Shown here piece by piece: positions 11,567 to 22,337 of a stretch of DNA of 64,000 nt. Origin of the DNA: Montifringilla adamsi (Eukaryota > Chordata > Aves > Passeriformes > Passeridae); contig JAGGNK010006448.1 of the NCBI GenBank assembly GCA_017590115.1, forward strand, positions 3,207,987-3,271,986, written 5' to 3'. The notes under the pieces are model-generated. The model worked only from the letters and a program-made list of their open reading frames with translations. It did not search any database and was not told the DNA's origin. Numbering within the stretch: the stretch's first letter is position 1; every line of letters begins with the position of its first letter. Made by a program: the position numbers and the translations under genes.

Positions 11567-14510
11567 TCTCCTATTCAATGTGTGGTGTTTTTACCAAACT
11601 TTGCAACAAATAGGAGAAGCCTCCCTGCTACTAAGAGACAGAGCAGTCTGGATCAGGACACAATTCACTCTGAAGGAGCTCCTGCTTCTGCCTGCATCAG
11701 TTCTAGAGAATAAACAAGCCACCAGTAATCTATGACCTTTTATAACCAATATATTCAGATAAAACACATTAAAATGAGACAAAATTTTTTAACACATCTG
11801 GTTAATATTAGAAAAGTTTGTCAAGAGAAGCAGCACTACATGTAAGTAAGAATCAAAACCAAATATTCAAGGAGCACTTAAATTGTTGTGAGTTATTAAT
11901 GCACATAACATAGAAAAACCTGAAGGGACAGCAAGGAATGAATATAAAAGCAAAGATGAGAATTTTGAAAATCTATTAGTCAAATCAATAGAGAAGGGAA
12001 AGGCTGTGAGAATTTACATTACTGTTGTGCAAGCAATATTGGCCAAAGTAAATGAACCTTCCTCCAGATTGCAGGGGGAATTGAAGGCCTCTGGAAAGTG
12101 ATCTCAATTGCTATTTTCAAACAGCCATGCATTTAATAAAATTGCTAACGGGGCACAAACTTTCTTTGGTTTTTAATTACAAATCTTATACCAGAAAATA
12201 ATCCCTAAAACAGCTGTGTATGTCCTGAGCTACAATAGTCCTGAATCACACAGGTAATCGTTCTACTCTTCTCTTACTCCCATGCCTTTCTAAAAGATTT
12301 TGATAAAAAATTACAGACTATAAATGTTATCTGGTGACTTTATAACAGGTCAAAAGAATTGATTGAGTGCTAACCCTATCCTGAATTATGCTTAATACAA
12401 TCAAATTGGAAATTTTTTCTGATTTTGTTTTCCTAGATTTCAGTGATAAAATTCAAAAACAGTAAGAAGCAAAATGTAAGTCAAATGAATATAATTATGA
12501 AGTATAGTGATAGATCATTCAACTATAGAACTGCATCAGAATTTTTTATAAACTTAGATAAACAAACAAATCCATTTGCAAATTTATCTAATAGCTTTCT
12601 GTAATAAGATCCCTGTTTACCCTTGCACTTACCAAACATTTTATCATACTGTGTGCATGTTATTAAGTCCCAAGAGGCTCTTTAGTGAGATTGATTTGCT
12701 AAATTGAGTCAATTTTGTTTAGGTCAAATGGAAGTGTTCTGCACCATCTAAGACAGAGCTTTCATCATATGGAAGATGGTGGCATCATGCACCATTCTGC
12801 ACTAATTGTGGGCAATCCAAGATTGCATCAAATTGCAATTGCAGCTCCAGACTACTGTGATGTGGGGCTTGAAAATCCTTAATGGAAAAATTCACTCATC
12901 GAACAAATGAATAGCTATTATGTAAGTATGAAATAACAGTACTAATGTTCAATATTTAGCTCTTCTCAGAAGGGGTTCAAGTTAAATGTAAAAACATTTA
13001 GCTGAAAAGCAAAAAACCTTATATAAACCTCATGAAAAAACATTTCCAAGTTGCTCATCAGCTCTGGTGCTTTAGCTGACGATAAACATATGGAGGAAGC
13101 TAAACTTCAAGATAAATGATGCTTGAAGATTGAAAAGCTATGAGGGATAGTATGTATTTAAATAAAAATATTTCCAAAAGCCTAAAGTGTAACAGGAGGA
13201 CATTTCCTGTCATAGTGGTGAATTTCTAAGTAAAAGCCCTTCTTGAAAATTCTCTTACACAAACGTCTCTGCCTGAAGTTCTCCTGGTTTTTTTAGGGTA
13301 TCCAGGTGAGTGTCCCAGCTGTGCTACACACCACCATGGGTGTTCATGGTCACTCAGTGCAGGCTTAGAGTCTTTCTTTCCCTAACTGTACCTAGGGCTG
13401 CTTTTCTGTTCTTGTAAAGCTAAGGTCTTTACAAGATTTCTATACAAAGCATAGAGAAGCTGTGGACAGAAAATAGGATCCCACAGCTCTCCTACAGATG
13501 AGTATTGTCTTGGTATTGGCACCCAAACTGGAAGCCACAAAAGAATCTTAAGGATTTCCTTATCAAGGGAACTAGACAATTTACTGTCAAATTGGACTGT
13601 CCTGGAAGATCCAGAGAAAAGGACTGAGAGGAAGGCAGACAACATCCACAAGAGCCTCTTCAGTCCACTGAATGCAAAGCATACTGCAGCTTTTGGCCCT
13701 AAGCTTAGCAAAACTTCTTCCGTGGGGGCTGTTTTCCAAGTGACTCCTCAAGTCAGAAGAAAAGGCTGACTTCCTTGACATGTCACTTCGTGGAAGATCC
13801 CAAAATACACAGATGCTCTCACAGAGCTTCGGGATTGTTCCTGCTTTCCCTTTTCTGTCCCTACAAGTAGATGTGGGTGCCGACACACAGCACGCTCCTG
13901 TAGATACAGCTGTCTGTTTCAGCTGGCATTGGAGACAGCTGTGGGAATCTCCCATTTTAGAGAAGCAGAGTGGGTTTGGGAAGGGATATGTAGAGACACC
14001 ACATCAGTCATCATAATCTTCCTTGAGTGCCAGCAAGATCATAAGATGAGATACATCCCTCTTTTTCCTCTTCCAGACAAAGGTTATTGGCTTTGATATT
14101 TTCAATCTCACAGGCTACAATACTCTACTAAGACTATTCCAGGTCCTTTAAACCAGAAAAAAACCACACACAAAATAATAATGAAATCTGCAAAAGCATC
14201 CAATGGGACCCAGGGAACATTTTACAGCATGGATGTGGCTGGGTTACTGAAGTGCAGCATAGCCCTCTTTGCACCCTGTTTGTCCTGCAGACTCAGAATC
14301 AGCACCTGGAGCAATTACATTTGTCAGGATGTAATTGTCACCCTGCACTAGACAGGTGAAATCTCTGTTTTTCTATTTTTTATTTCTGTATTCATGCACG
14401 TGTCTACCACCATTGTGTCTTTTTCAACACCAGAACACATAAATAATAACTCCATTGCAGTCAACTGGAATGTAGTATTATAAAGAAGGTGCAAGAAGAG
14501 AATCAGGACT
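11567..14510. other. Intergenic DNA, no gene recognised
   Basis: AT-rich background. Two overlapping minus-strand open frames (13382-13711 and 13587-13955) share a stop-poor stretch but match no family I recognise. Confidence 0.55.
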
Positions 14511-15090
14511 AGTGGTGGTTTAACTCCAGCCAGCAACTCAGCCCCACACAGCCACTTGCTGACTCCCTCACCAGCAGGATGGCAGAGAGAACTAGAAAAG
14601 TTAAAGTCAACAAACTTGTCTGTTGAGATAAAGGCAGTTGAACAGGTAAAGCAAAAGCTGTGCACAAGCAAAGCAAAACAAGGAGTTCATTCACCACTTC
14701 CCATCAGCAGGCAGGTGCTTGGCCATCTCCAGGAAAACAGGACTCCCTCACATGTAATGGCTACTTGGGACAACAAACACCATCATTCCCATCACTCCCA
14801 TCTGCCTCCTTCTTCCCCCAGCTCTCTATGCTGACCATGACACCATATGGTCTGGAACATCCCTTTGGTCACTTGGGGTCAGCTGTCCCAGCTGTTTCCA
14901 CTCAAAACTTCTTGTGCACCCCCAGCCTCCTCGCTGGTGGGGTGAGGTGAGAGGCACAAAAGGCCTTAACCCTGTTGAAGGGCTGCTCAGCAGTAACAAA
15001 AATATCTGTGGTATCCCCTCTGTCTCCATCACAAATCCAAAATATAAATAGAAGAAGAAAATTAACTCAATCCCAATCAAAATCAGTACA
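14511..15090 (-). mobile_element. Solo LTR of a second avian endogenous-retrovirus family
   Basis: The plus strand opens 'tggtggtttaactccagcca', continues through 'cagccccacacagcc', 'accatatggtctggaac', 'ggggtcagctgtccc' and 'cagcctcctcgctgg', and ends 'attaactcaatcccaatcaa' followed by a degraded terminus near 15090. This is the reverse complement of a widespread avian LTR whose sense strand starts with a TGTCCTGGTTT-like motif. It is clearly more diverged than the 11.1-kb LTR, and its terminal TG/CA and target-site duplication are no longer clean. No internal retroviral genes are present. Confidence 0.8.
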
Positions 15091-15535
15091 AGGTCCAAGG
15101 TCTGCATTATATGCTACTCTTGCTCTTGACTGATTCTTTAATCCTTCAATATGATGTTTTAAATACACCAGGACCTTCACAAGACAAATTAATGAATTAT
15201 TATTTAATACATATTAGCCAAAATTCCACTGATTGTTCTAAAGCACACAAAAGAAAATTATATCAAAAGCCAGCTTTTACTGGAACACAAATACCTCTAA
15301 CCAGCTACATTTCTTAAGGCATCTTGACTTTTAATTTGATTTTTTGCAATTTGCTTGCCTGCATTTCAGGCATCACTGGGCCACAGTTAGTGAATGGAAA
15401 ATTAATCTGCCTTCTCTAATAGTCAAACCTCTTCCTCAGCTGAGTGGTTTGGAAGGATTGGAACATGCAGCGACTTCAAAACACTATAAAAATTACTTTA
15501 GTCATGAGGGTGCCTCAACTTCCCAGCACTTGTAG

Positions 15536-15586
15536 CTCTATCTTGAGTCTATCTTGAGGAGCTCTTGACTCTATCTTGAGTCAAGT
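15536..15586. repeat. Imperfect 11-bp tandem repeat
   Basis: The unit 'tctatcttgag' occurs three times, with a diverged copy 'gagctcttgac' in the third position. The array ends in 'tcaag', which is complementary to 'cttga' inside the units. Confidence 0.85.
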
Positions 15587-15807
15587 ACAACCTGAGCAGC
15601 TCATTATATTAAAAATCTAGACAAATGTGCAAGCATAAACCTCAGCTTTCTAATCATGACCATATGAAGTATTTATGTTAGCAACAGAGCATTTTAAGAG
15701 GTTCTACACAAATTTTTACAGTTGAGATAAAAAATGAACTCCATTTCTTTGCTTTTTTTCCTTCCTTAATCCAATCAGCTCAATGTTATGTAAAAAAGTA
15801 GTGATGA

Positions 15808-15847
15808 AAGTACTCATCTAGAGCTGGAAGTACTTATCTAGAGCTTC
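15808..15847. repeat. 20-bp tandem duplication
   Basis: Two adjacent 20-bp units, 'aagtactcatctagagctgg' and 'aagtacttatctagagcttc', differing at three positions. Confidence 0.9.
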
Positions 15848-16922
15848 ATTCTCACCTTTACTGAGATTCTATCTTTTTTCTTCTCTTATAAGCACTTCTG
15901 ATGTTATAGTAGAGGTATCCACAACCCAAAGGCCCCCTAGAAATCTCTTAATAAGTTTCACAAATGTTGGAGTATTTTTCTTCTCTGTGAAGGCCTTCTT
16001 GTTTGAATACTGCTAAATCATCTAAACTGAAAATTATTTATAAATTAGTTTTGCAGAACAAAGTCTTTGCCTTTAGAAAAGTCTGAATTGCTGTAGATTA
16101 CAATTTTTTCTTATAGAATATCATCCAGTGTGTCTAAAGAGTTTTCATTTTAAACCTTGATTCAAATTATATCAATTGAACATGATATTATACTGCAAGT
16201 ATAGGGTAAATTTCATTTCAGGAAGCCCATACAAAATTTTAATCTATTTTTTTAGTAAAGAGCTATTTAATACAGGTTTGTTGCCCTTCTAGTTGTAACC
16301 ATAAAAGCAATCTTTTCTTAAACAAGATAAATAGCTAATTTTCATATATTTTCATACACATTTTCACACACATGTGTGCCAAAATAACTCATAATTCTCT
16401 TATACTGCATTTCTTTTAGACAAAACAGTACATGTCTTCTTGCTTTATGTTTTGTTAACTCTCCAATAACACGTTTGGGGCTTACTCATTTCCCCTTTTC
16501 ATTTCAAGTATTTTCACATTATAAGCCCAAAAGACAGACTGACAGCTGGGATCTCGTAACATAAGCTTTAAACCTACATGACCTGACTTCTAACTTTAAA
16601 AATCAAAGAGCTAGAAGGGATTACAGGTAGTCATTAGGTCATGCATCTTTACACACTAGCAAGTTTTTACAGTTATTAATTGCAGTCTTCCCTCTTATAA
16701 TTTCATTATTCTTTGTCGTATTCACTGTGGAAAAAAGGGACAAATTACCATTTTCTTTGCAACACTCACATATCTGACTGCTGTCTTCACAGCCCTTGTC
16801 TATTAACGATTAAATAATTTTTTCAATCTTTCAGTGGAGGTCATATTTTACAATTTTGTAATCATTCTTCATCCTTTTTTCTGAATTTGTCAGAAGCCTT
16901 TATTTAAATTCATTGTCCCTGT

Positions 16923-16965
16923 GTTACGGTTCTGGGTTACGGTTACTGGGTTACGGTTCTGTTAC
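16923..16965. repeat. 13-14-bp minisatellite inside the old LINE
   Basis: Three and a bit units of 'gttacggttctgg' (units start at 16923, 16936 and 16950). The middle unit has one extra base. The CpG in each unit stands out in CpG-poor surroundings. Confidence 0.85.
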
Positions 16966-17460
16966 CTTGACATTAACGAGCAGAGGGAAAGCAGTGTTTT
17001 GTGACTTACACATTATATTCCCTGAATGTGTAACAATTACTTTTGTCTTTTCCATTTGTGTCTTTTGCTCACACTGTGATCCACCACAGCCCCTGGATCC
17101 TTTTCTGAAGTTTCGCTACTGAACTAGATATTTGTTTCCCATATGTGTCTAGTTGATTACTCCTGCCCAAGAATAATACATTACACTTGTTCCTACTCAA
17201 TTTCATCTTACATTTTCAAGTTGCTAAGTCAATTTCTTGAGGTCAGTTTGGAATTCTCTGGTCTTCTCATGCCACCCAACTCCATGTCACCTGAAAATTG
17301 AATGGGAATATTCTTCAGATCATTAGGAAAAAAACTGAACAAAGACCAAAGAATCATCTCTGGTGAACTGTACCTGCTTTTGTCTTTGTTGAAAAACACT
17401 GATCATCATTTCATAGCTTGTGAAACCTCCCCAGTCCTTCTGTACCCACACTACATCAGT

Positions 17461-17535
17461 GGTCCATAGAATTGTAGCCTAGCATGGGTTCTGCTGGAAG
17501 GGACCTCTGAAGGCCATCTAGACAAATGCCTAATG
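17461..17535 (-). mobile_element. CR1 3' tail nested in the old LINE
   Basis: 'catagaattgtagcc', then 'ggttctgctggaagggacct' and 'gaaggccatctagacaaatg', is the reverse complement of the CR1 3' end. The older LINE is readable on both sides (to about 17460 and again from about 17650), so this fragment appears to interrupt it. Confidence 0.6.
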
Positions 17536-17644
17536 CTAATTTTTTTTGTTGTTGTTTTTGGGTTGGTTTTTTTTAATTATTATTTTTTGGTTTTGGTTTT
17601 TTGGTTGTTTTGTTTTGGGTTTTTTGGTTTTTTTTTTTTTTTTG
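17536..17644. repeat. T/G-rich low-complexity tract
   Basis: T-runs are broken by GG, GGG or single G, ending in a T15-like run. Similar tracts occur at 44495-44594 and, more G-rich, at 46378-46450. Confidence 0.9.
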
Positions 17645-19435
17645 TTACATAGGACAATACAGAAAGCCCTAATAAAATCAAGATAAATCATGTTTTTGTT
17701 CTCAAATTCTGTTTGCCTGCTGTGAAAGGAAATTACATGGCTTTGATTATTTTGTATTGGATGTTCTCATATCCTTGTTGTCTTCCAGTTCTAACAGTTT
17801 CAGTTACTTCTTCAAGCATTTCGTGAGAGCAGAAATTAAGTTACTGGCTGAATCATACCCTGATCTTCCTTTTTCCTTGTTTGAAGACAGGCAGTGGCTC
17901 TCCCTTCATGACTTTCCAAGTTTCAAGCCTATTACATGCACTCCAGTGCAACATGAGTATCCAACAGTTCATCATAAAGTTGTTAAAATTCATTAGGACA
18001 CTCATAATCCCTTGCTGACTTGATAAACTTTAAATTGTTCCTTTTCCATTCAAAGCTCATGTTTTTACTTTACTATACTATTTCCCATTTTTCACTTGAT
18101 CATTCTTGCAAGGACCAAGGCAAAATGTTATTACAAAATTTAACCTTCTGAGTATCATCCAGCAATAGCTTTTCCTCTCCGCTGAACAGCTGACCAGTTC
18201 ACCCTTTCCTTCACCTTCCCTGTGTTACAATTGCACTTTCAAATTGATTGATATCTCTTGGCAGATGCATCTTGTTTTGAGCTTTGACTTTTTAAAATTT
18301 TGTTCCTACATGTTCAGGTTATATTTATCACTCATCCTCAGCAGCCTGACCTAGTTTCTGCTTCCAGCTTTATTCTTTCTTGTGCTGCTTAAGGTTCATG
18401 CACAGCTCATGTTTTAATAGAGCTGATTTCTTACTGCATTCTCTCCCTTTTTCTTCACAGAGGGGTAGAATACACCTGTGGATGAATACTATCATTGTGC
18501 ATGTTATTGGTAAGGCACTAAACCCTTTAGCAGCATTTTTCTTCACATGAGGTCTTGCTTACCCATTCTATGAATTTATTGAAATCTACCTTCTATCCCT
18601 CAGCTGCTATTCCTCTTTCTTGTCCTGAGCAATCATGAATCTTTTTCTAATGGCCAGTCTTAAATGGACCTCTCAGCCTCAAATTTTCATATATTCCTCA
18701 CAATCATTCAACAATAATCTCTCCTTTACTTGCTTTCTTGAATCAGAAACATTTTCCGTGATACAATCCAAAGGTTTTCCAAGCTATCTGATGTATTTAT
18801 TTCCCAGCAAACATTCCTTATGATCTCCAGGTACAGTCTACTTAATATAAAGGATCTTGCAACTTAAGACATCTTTTTTTCCCTCTGCTCTTTTCTGCTT
18901 ATAGTACAAACCTTGAAAATAAGATGCAATTTAAAGCTATATCTTGCACTTGAAAACTGAGGCTTTTGAAAATTAATATCTAGCACGGGCTTCGCTTGAT
19001 GGGAATACAAAGATCAATTCAGGATAGTATTTTCAGGATAGCTTCAGTCATTGACAGAGCCCATGAGCTCTTAAAAGTGAGGGCATTTCCTGTTACCAAT
19101 TTGGGATATGGCATTAGGGAGTGACCGTGTCAGCAAGCAAACCTAGGTAGCCCATGTGCTTTTCCACAGCCAGTCTGGGATTTGTCACAGGACATGAACT
19201 CTGGAAACCACTGGATTTGGAAGGATGCCAGGCTGCTAGACACTCATGTTTATCCTGTTTAAACTCATGATAATCTCACTGAATTACATGGAAGGAGGAA
19301 TACTGAAGAGACCTGCTCCATTAAAAGCAAGCCTTTTTGAATGCAGCTGGACCTTCCCTAGGAAACGAAAGATACGTCTCAATTTCAAAGTCACAAAATA
19401 TAAATCGAGATAATCCTGCTAGCTTGAGAGCTATG

Positions 19436-19480
19436 GGAAGGAAGGAAGGAAGGAAGGAAGGAAGGAAGGAAGGAAGGAAA
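19436..19480. repeat. (AAGG)n tetranucleotide microsatellite
   Basis: About eleven perfect GGAA/AAGG units, followed by a degenerating A/G-rich tail to about 19500. GGAA arrays can act as ETS-factor sites. Confidence 0.95.
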
Positions 19481-22310
19481 AAGAAAAGAAAGAGAAAGAC
19501 AATGTAGAGACAAGGTAATTCTAACACACTACATGTAAATTCTTTTATTTAAAGTTTATATAAAGATAGTTTATATAAATACAGCATGAATATTAAATAG
19601 TGATCTCATAAGATTAAAATTGTCATGTACCAGCATACTGGCCAAATATCCTTAGCAGAAGCAGACATGGAAGCTGTCATTTCAAGTCAAATAATTACTC
19701 ATCAAGCATAATGCAAACGATAAAATGTAAAGTTTGCAAGATAAAGTTAGATCCTGAGTAGACTTCTTGCATGCAATGACATAAACACTGTCAGCATGAG
19801 TTTGAAATTACCCCACTGCAGATAAGCCTAAGGAGCCACAGATACAGTGCCAATGGACAAGGTATTTTGAGGGAAGGAAACAATACCCCTCAAGCAGAAT
19901 ATACTGATGAAGAGTTTTCCTTTTCTTACTATATATGTAGGACAAATTGGCTGTACAACAGAGCCCCAAAAATCCCTATTTTCTATCAGATAATCCATAG
20001 GGTTTGAAATTATGTCTCATCATTTCAGCTTTTGTTCTAATAAGAATTGTTTTGGCATGCTGAGTTTTTTAAAAAATATTTTAAAACTTAATTTGAATTG
20101 ACTTCTGTCTGCATCTCTAAAGTTCTGGAATGAATAGATATAAAAACACAAAAGGGGCCCATATATCATAATAAGGTCTTCTTTTCAAGAATGGTAAATC
20201 AAACTTTTTGACCTTCAACTTCTAAGTTTTACATATAATAAGTGAAAGGATTTTTAAATCCTATGTACCTTTAGGGGTATAAAACTTTAGAGAATACAAC
20301 CACCTGCACCATGAAAACCTCAACAGCTTGGGGATCTCAAGAGCCTACTCTTAAGGGTAAACACTCCTTGCAGGAAGCAGAAAAATGAGGAGGATGCAGG
20401 AGGTGAGCCAGTGTTTCCCAGAAACTACTTAAGACATGTCAGTGGTAAATAACAGGTACATGCACTTGTCTTGGTGATGTAAAGATTAGCTTAGTGCTAA
20501 AATATTAGAACGTTTCAATCTAAAATGGCTCCAACTGTACTGAACACAGAGAAGCCTCTCCTTGCAAGTGCCACCAGGAATTTATAAGAACTTAACTTAG
20601 ATTTATCTAAGCTACCAAAGATGTCTAGCATCAGTAACAACCTCTTTCCTTTAATTGCACTGATACCTTATGCAGTGCATAAGTCTTCAGTAAGCTGTTG
20701 AATCACATCTCTTAAGTAAATTTTTAACTTCTGGATCATGGACTCTTGGTGCCTCTACTATTGATTTCTGATACTCTAATGGTCACAGAGCAGGATTAGG
20801 GTTTATCAGAATGACTACAGGGGGATGAGAAGATTTATAGAGACTGTCTTCACTGCATGTGTGAGAAGAGTCCACAATAGCAATGCAGTGGGACTCATAC
20901 AGCCAGTTAACTGCATGTCACTGAGGTGAGGGTGGCCTTCCTGTCCTCATGGAGCACATCCTGGTCCCGTTGTGAGGAGAAGTAATGGTGCTGAAATTGT
21001 TGTATTTCCATGAAATAGGTTAGAAGACCTCCATCATGGTTTATGAGGCCTTTTTGTCATAGACAATAGGTGCTGGTTAGACATTTTAGTCTCTTTCTCC
21101 TGGAACCAATTTTAATCATGATCACAGAGCACTCTGTTATTTTGACCTATTTCTGAAAGGTTCTGAAAGTGCTGAAAAGTGGTTTTATCAAACAATTTAT
21201 AATTTGAAACACCTGTAGCATATCCAGCTCCTTGTAAAGCTCCCCAAATCACACCCTAGTTCCTGAGATTAGATTCCTTCAGCTGCTGCACTTTTCCAAG
21301 AGAAGTGCTTATCCTTATTGTCAGCCCTAAGCACTTCTGTAACCTTTCTTTTTTTATTTATGGCTTAAGCACAATAAGATGAATTCTTTTAAGGCCAAGA
21401 GTAGAAAGTCAAACAATAGGTGGCTATCTACCTCGAGAAAAAGCAAACAGAACTGCCTGAAAAAGCTGTAAGAAGCTGTACAGCAAGAAGATGCATAGTA
21501 AAAGCTATATAAGAGCTAGATAAAACAGTTAAATACAGGAAAGGAAGCATAGGAGCAAGCAGGCAGACTATCATGGTAGATTTCTCTTGCACAGGTGTTT
21601 CGTCAAAAACACTTCCCCATCAAAAAAATAAGGATCAAACTCATCCTTCTGTTCGTATACTCAGAATCACACAAGAGCTTATAAAGCATAATTTTTCTTT
21701 AAGTAGGAAATCAAACAAAGCCCAGGTCTATTAGAAATGGAGTCTTGCTCCCAAGTTCTCGCCTGTCCTAAGGGCCCCAACTCCACACCCCTTTTGGGCC
21801 CATAAGAACAAGAGGCACCAATGCTGCGATATCCTAGACAAAAGCATGAGTTGAGGCACCAGCCAGATCCTTCACTTTCTCCTAGTTAGGCCATTAGCCT
21901 GGGCCTCCTTTCTGCCCAAGCATCGGCATTCATTAGAAGGATGGCAACACAATTGTCTTTTGAACTCCTACTTGTCTTCCAGTTTGGCTTGAGGTTGCTC
22001 AACAGGCCCAAAGCTTAGCAGGGAGAGAGAGGTCACATCTAAGACATAGCTTGTATATTTTTCTTTTAAAAAAGGCATAAAATGTCCACTAAGAACCTTA
22101 GTGTTTCCAAAACAATTTTCTGATATCACAGATAGTAAAAATATTCAGTACACAGGTAGTACAGGCAGTACAGAATAAAAGAATAATTTTATACTGCCCA
22201 GAGATGGTTATCCCCAGGTAATGTATCAGTATTAGAATACTGCTGTGTGACTATTATTAAAAATTATACCATCAAATATACCATTTTCTTTCATTCTTTC
22301 TGACTGTTAA

Positions 22311-22337
22311 AGAGAGGGGGAGAGAGAGAGAGAGAGA
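22311..22337. repeat. (AG)n microsatellite
   Basis: An AG run with a short interruption of five G. Confidence 0.9.

Larger units (their letters stand above)
15091..16789. other. Intergenic DNA with local tandem duplications
   Basis: AT-rich and without a gene. It contains the imperfect 11-bp repeats at 15536-15586 and the 20-bp pair at 15808-15847. Confidence 0.6.
16790..18830 (-). mobile_element. Ancient CR1/L3-like LINE, ORF2 remnant, about 2 kb
   Basis: Read along the plus strand, the segment follows the reverse complement of reptile-type CR1/L3 ORF2 in the right order. 'tcaatctttcagtggaggtc' comes near 16829. The 'ggatccttttctgaag' and 'cacttgttcctactcaattt' blocks lie at 17095-17205, and 'attaggaaaaaaactgaaca' near 17322. 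'taataaaatcaagataaatc' follows near 17670, 'attaagttactggctgaatc' near 17836, and weaker similarity runs to about 18.8 kb. It therefore covers reverse transcriptase back towards the endonuclease. Stops and indels are everywhere. The assignment is from memory of turtle and crocodile CR1 consensus sequences, and the ends are approximate. Confidence 0.65.

Noticed and set aside
13382..13955. Overlapping minus-strand frames suggesting a broken gene
   Set aside because: The two frames cannot be joined into any recognisable protein, and neither shows family motifs.
16923..16965. Interstitial telomeric repeat
   Set aside because: The unit contains 'gggttacgg', not TTAGGG/CCCTAA, so it is an unrelated minisatellite.
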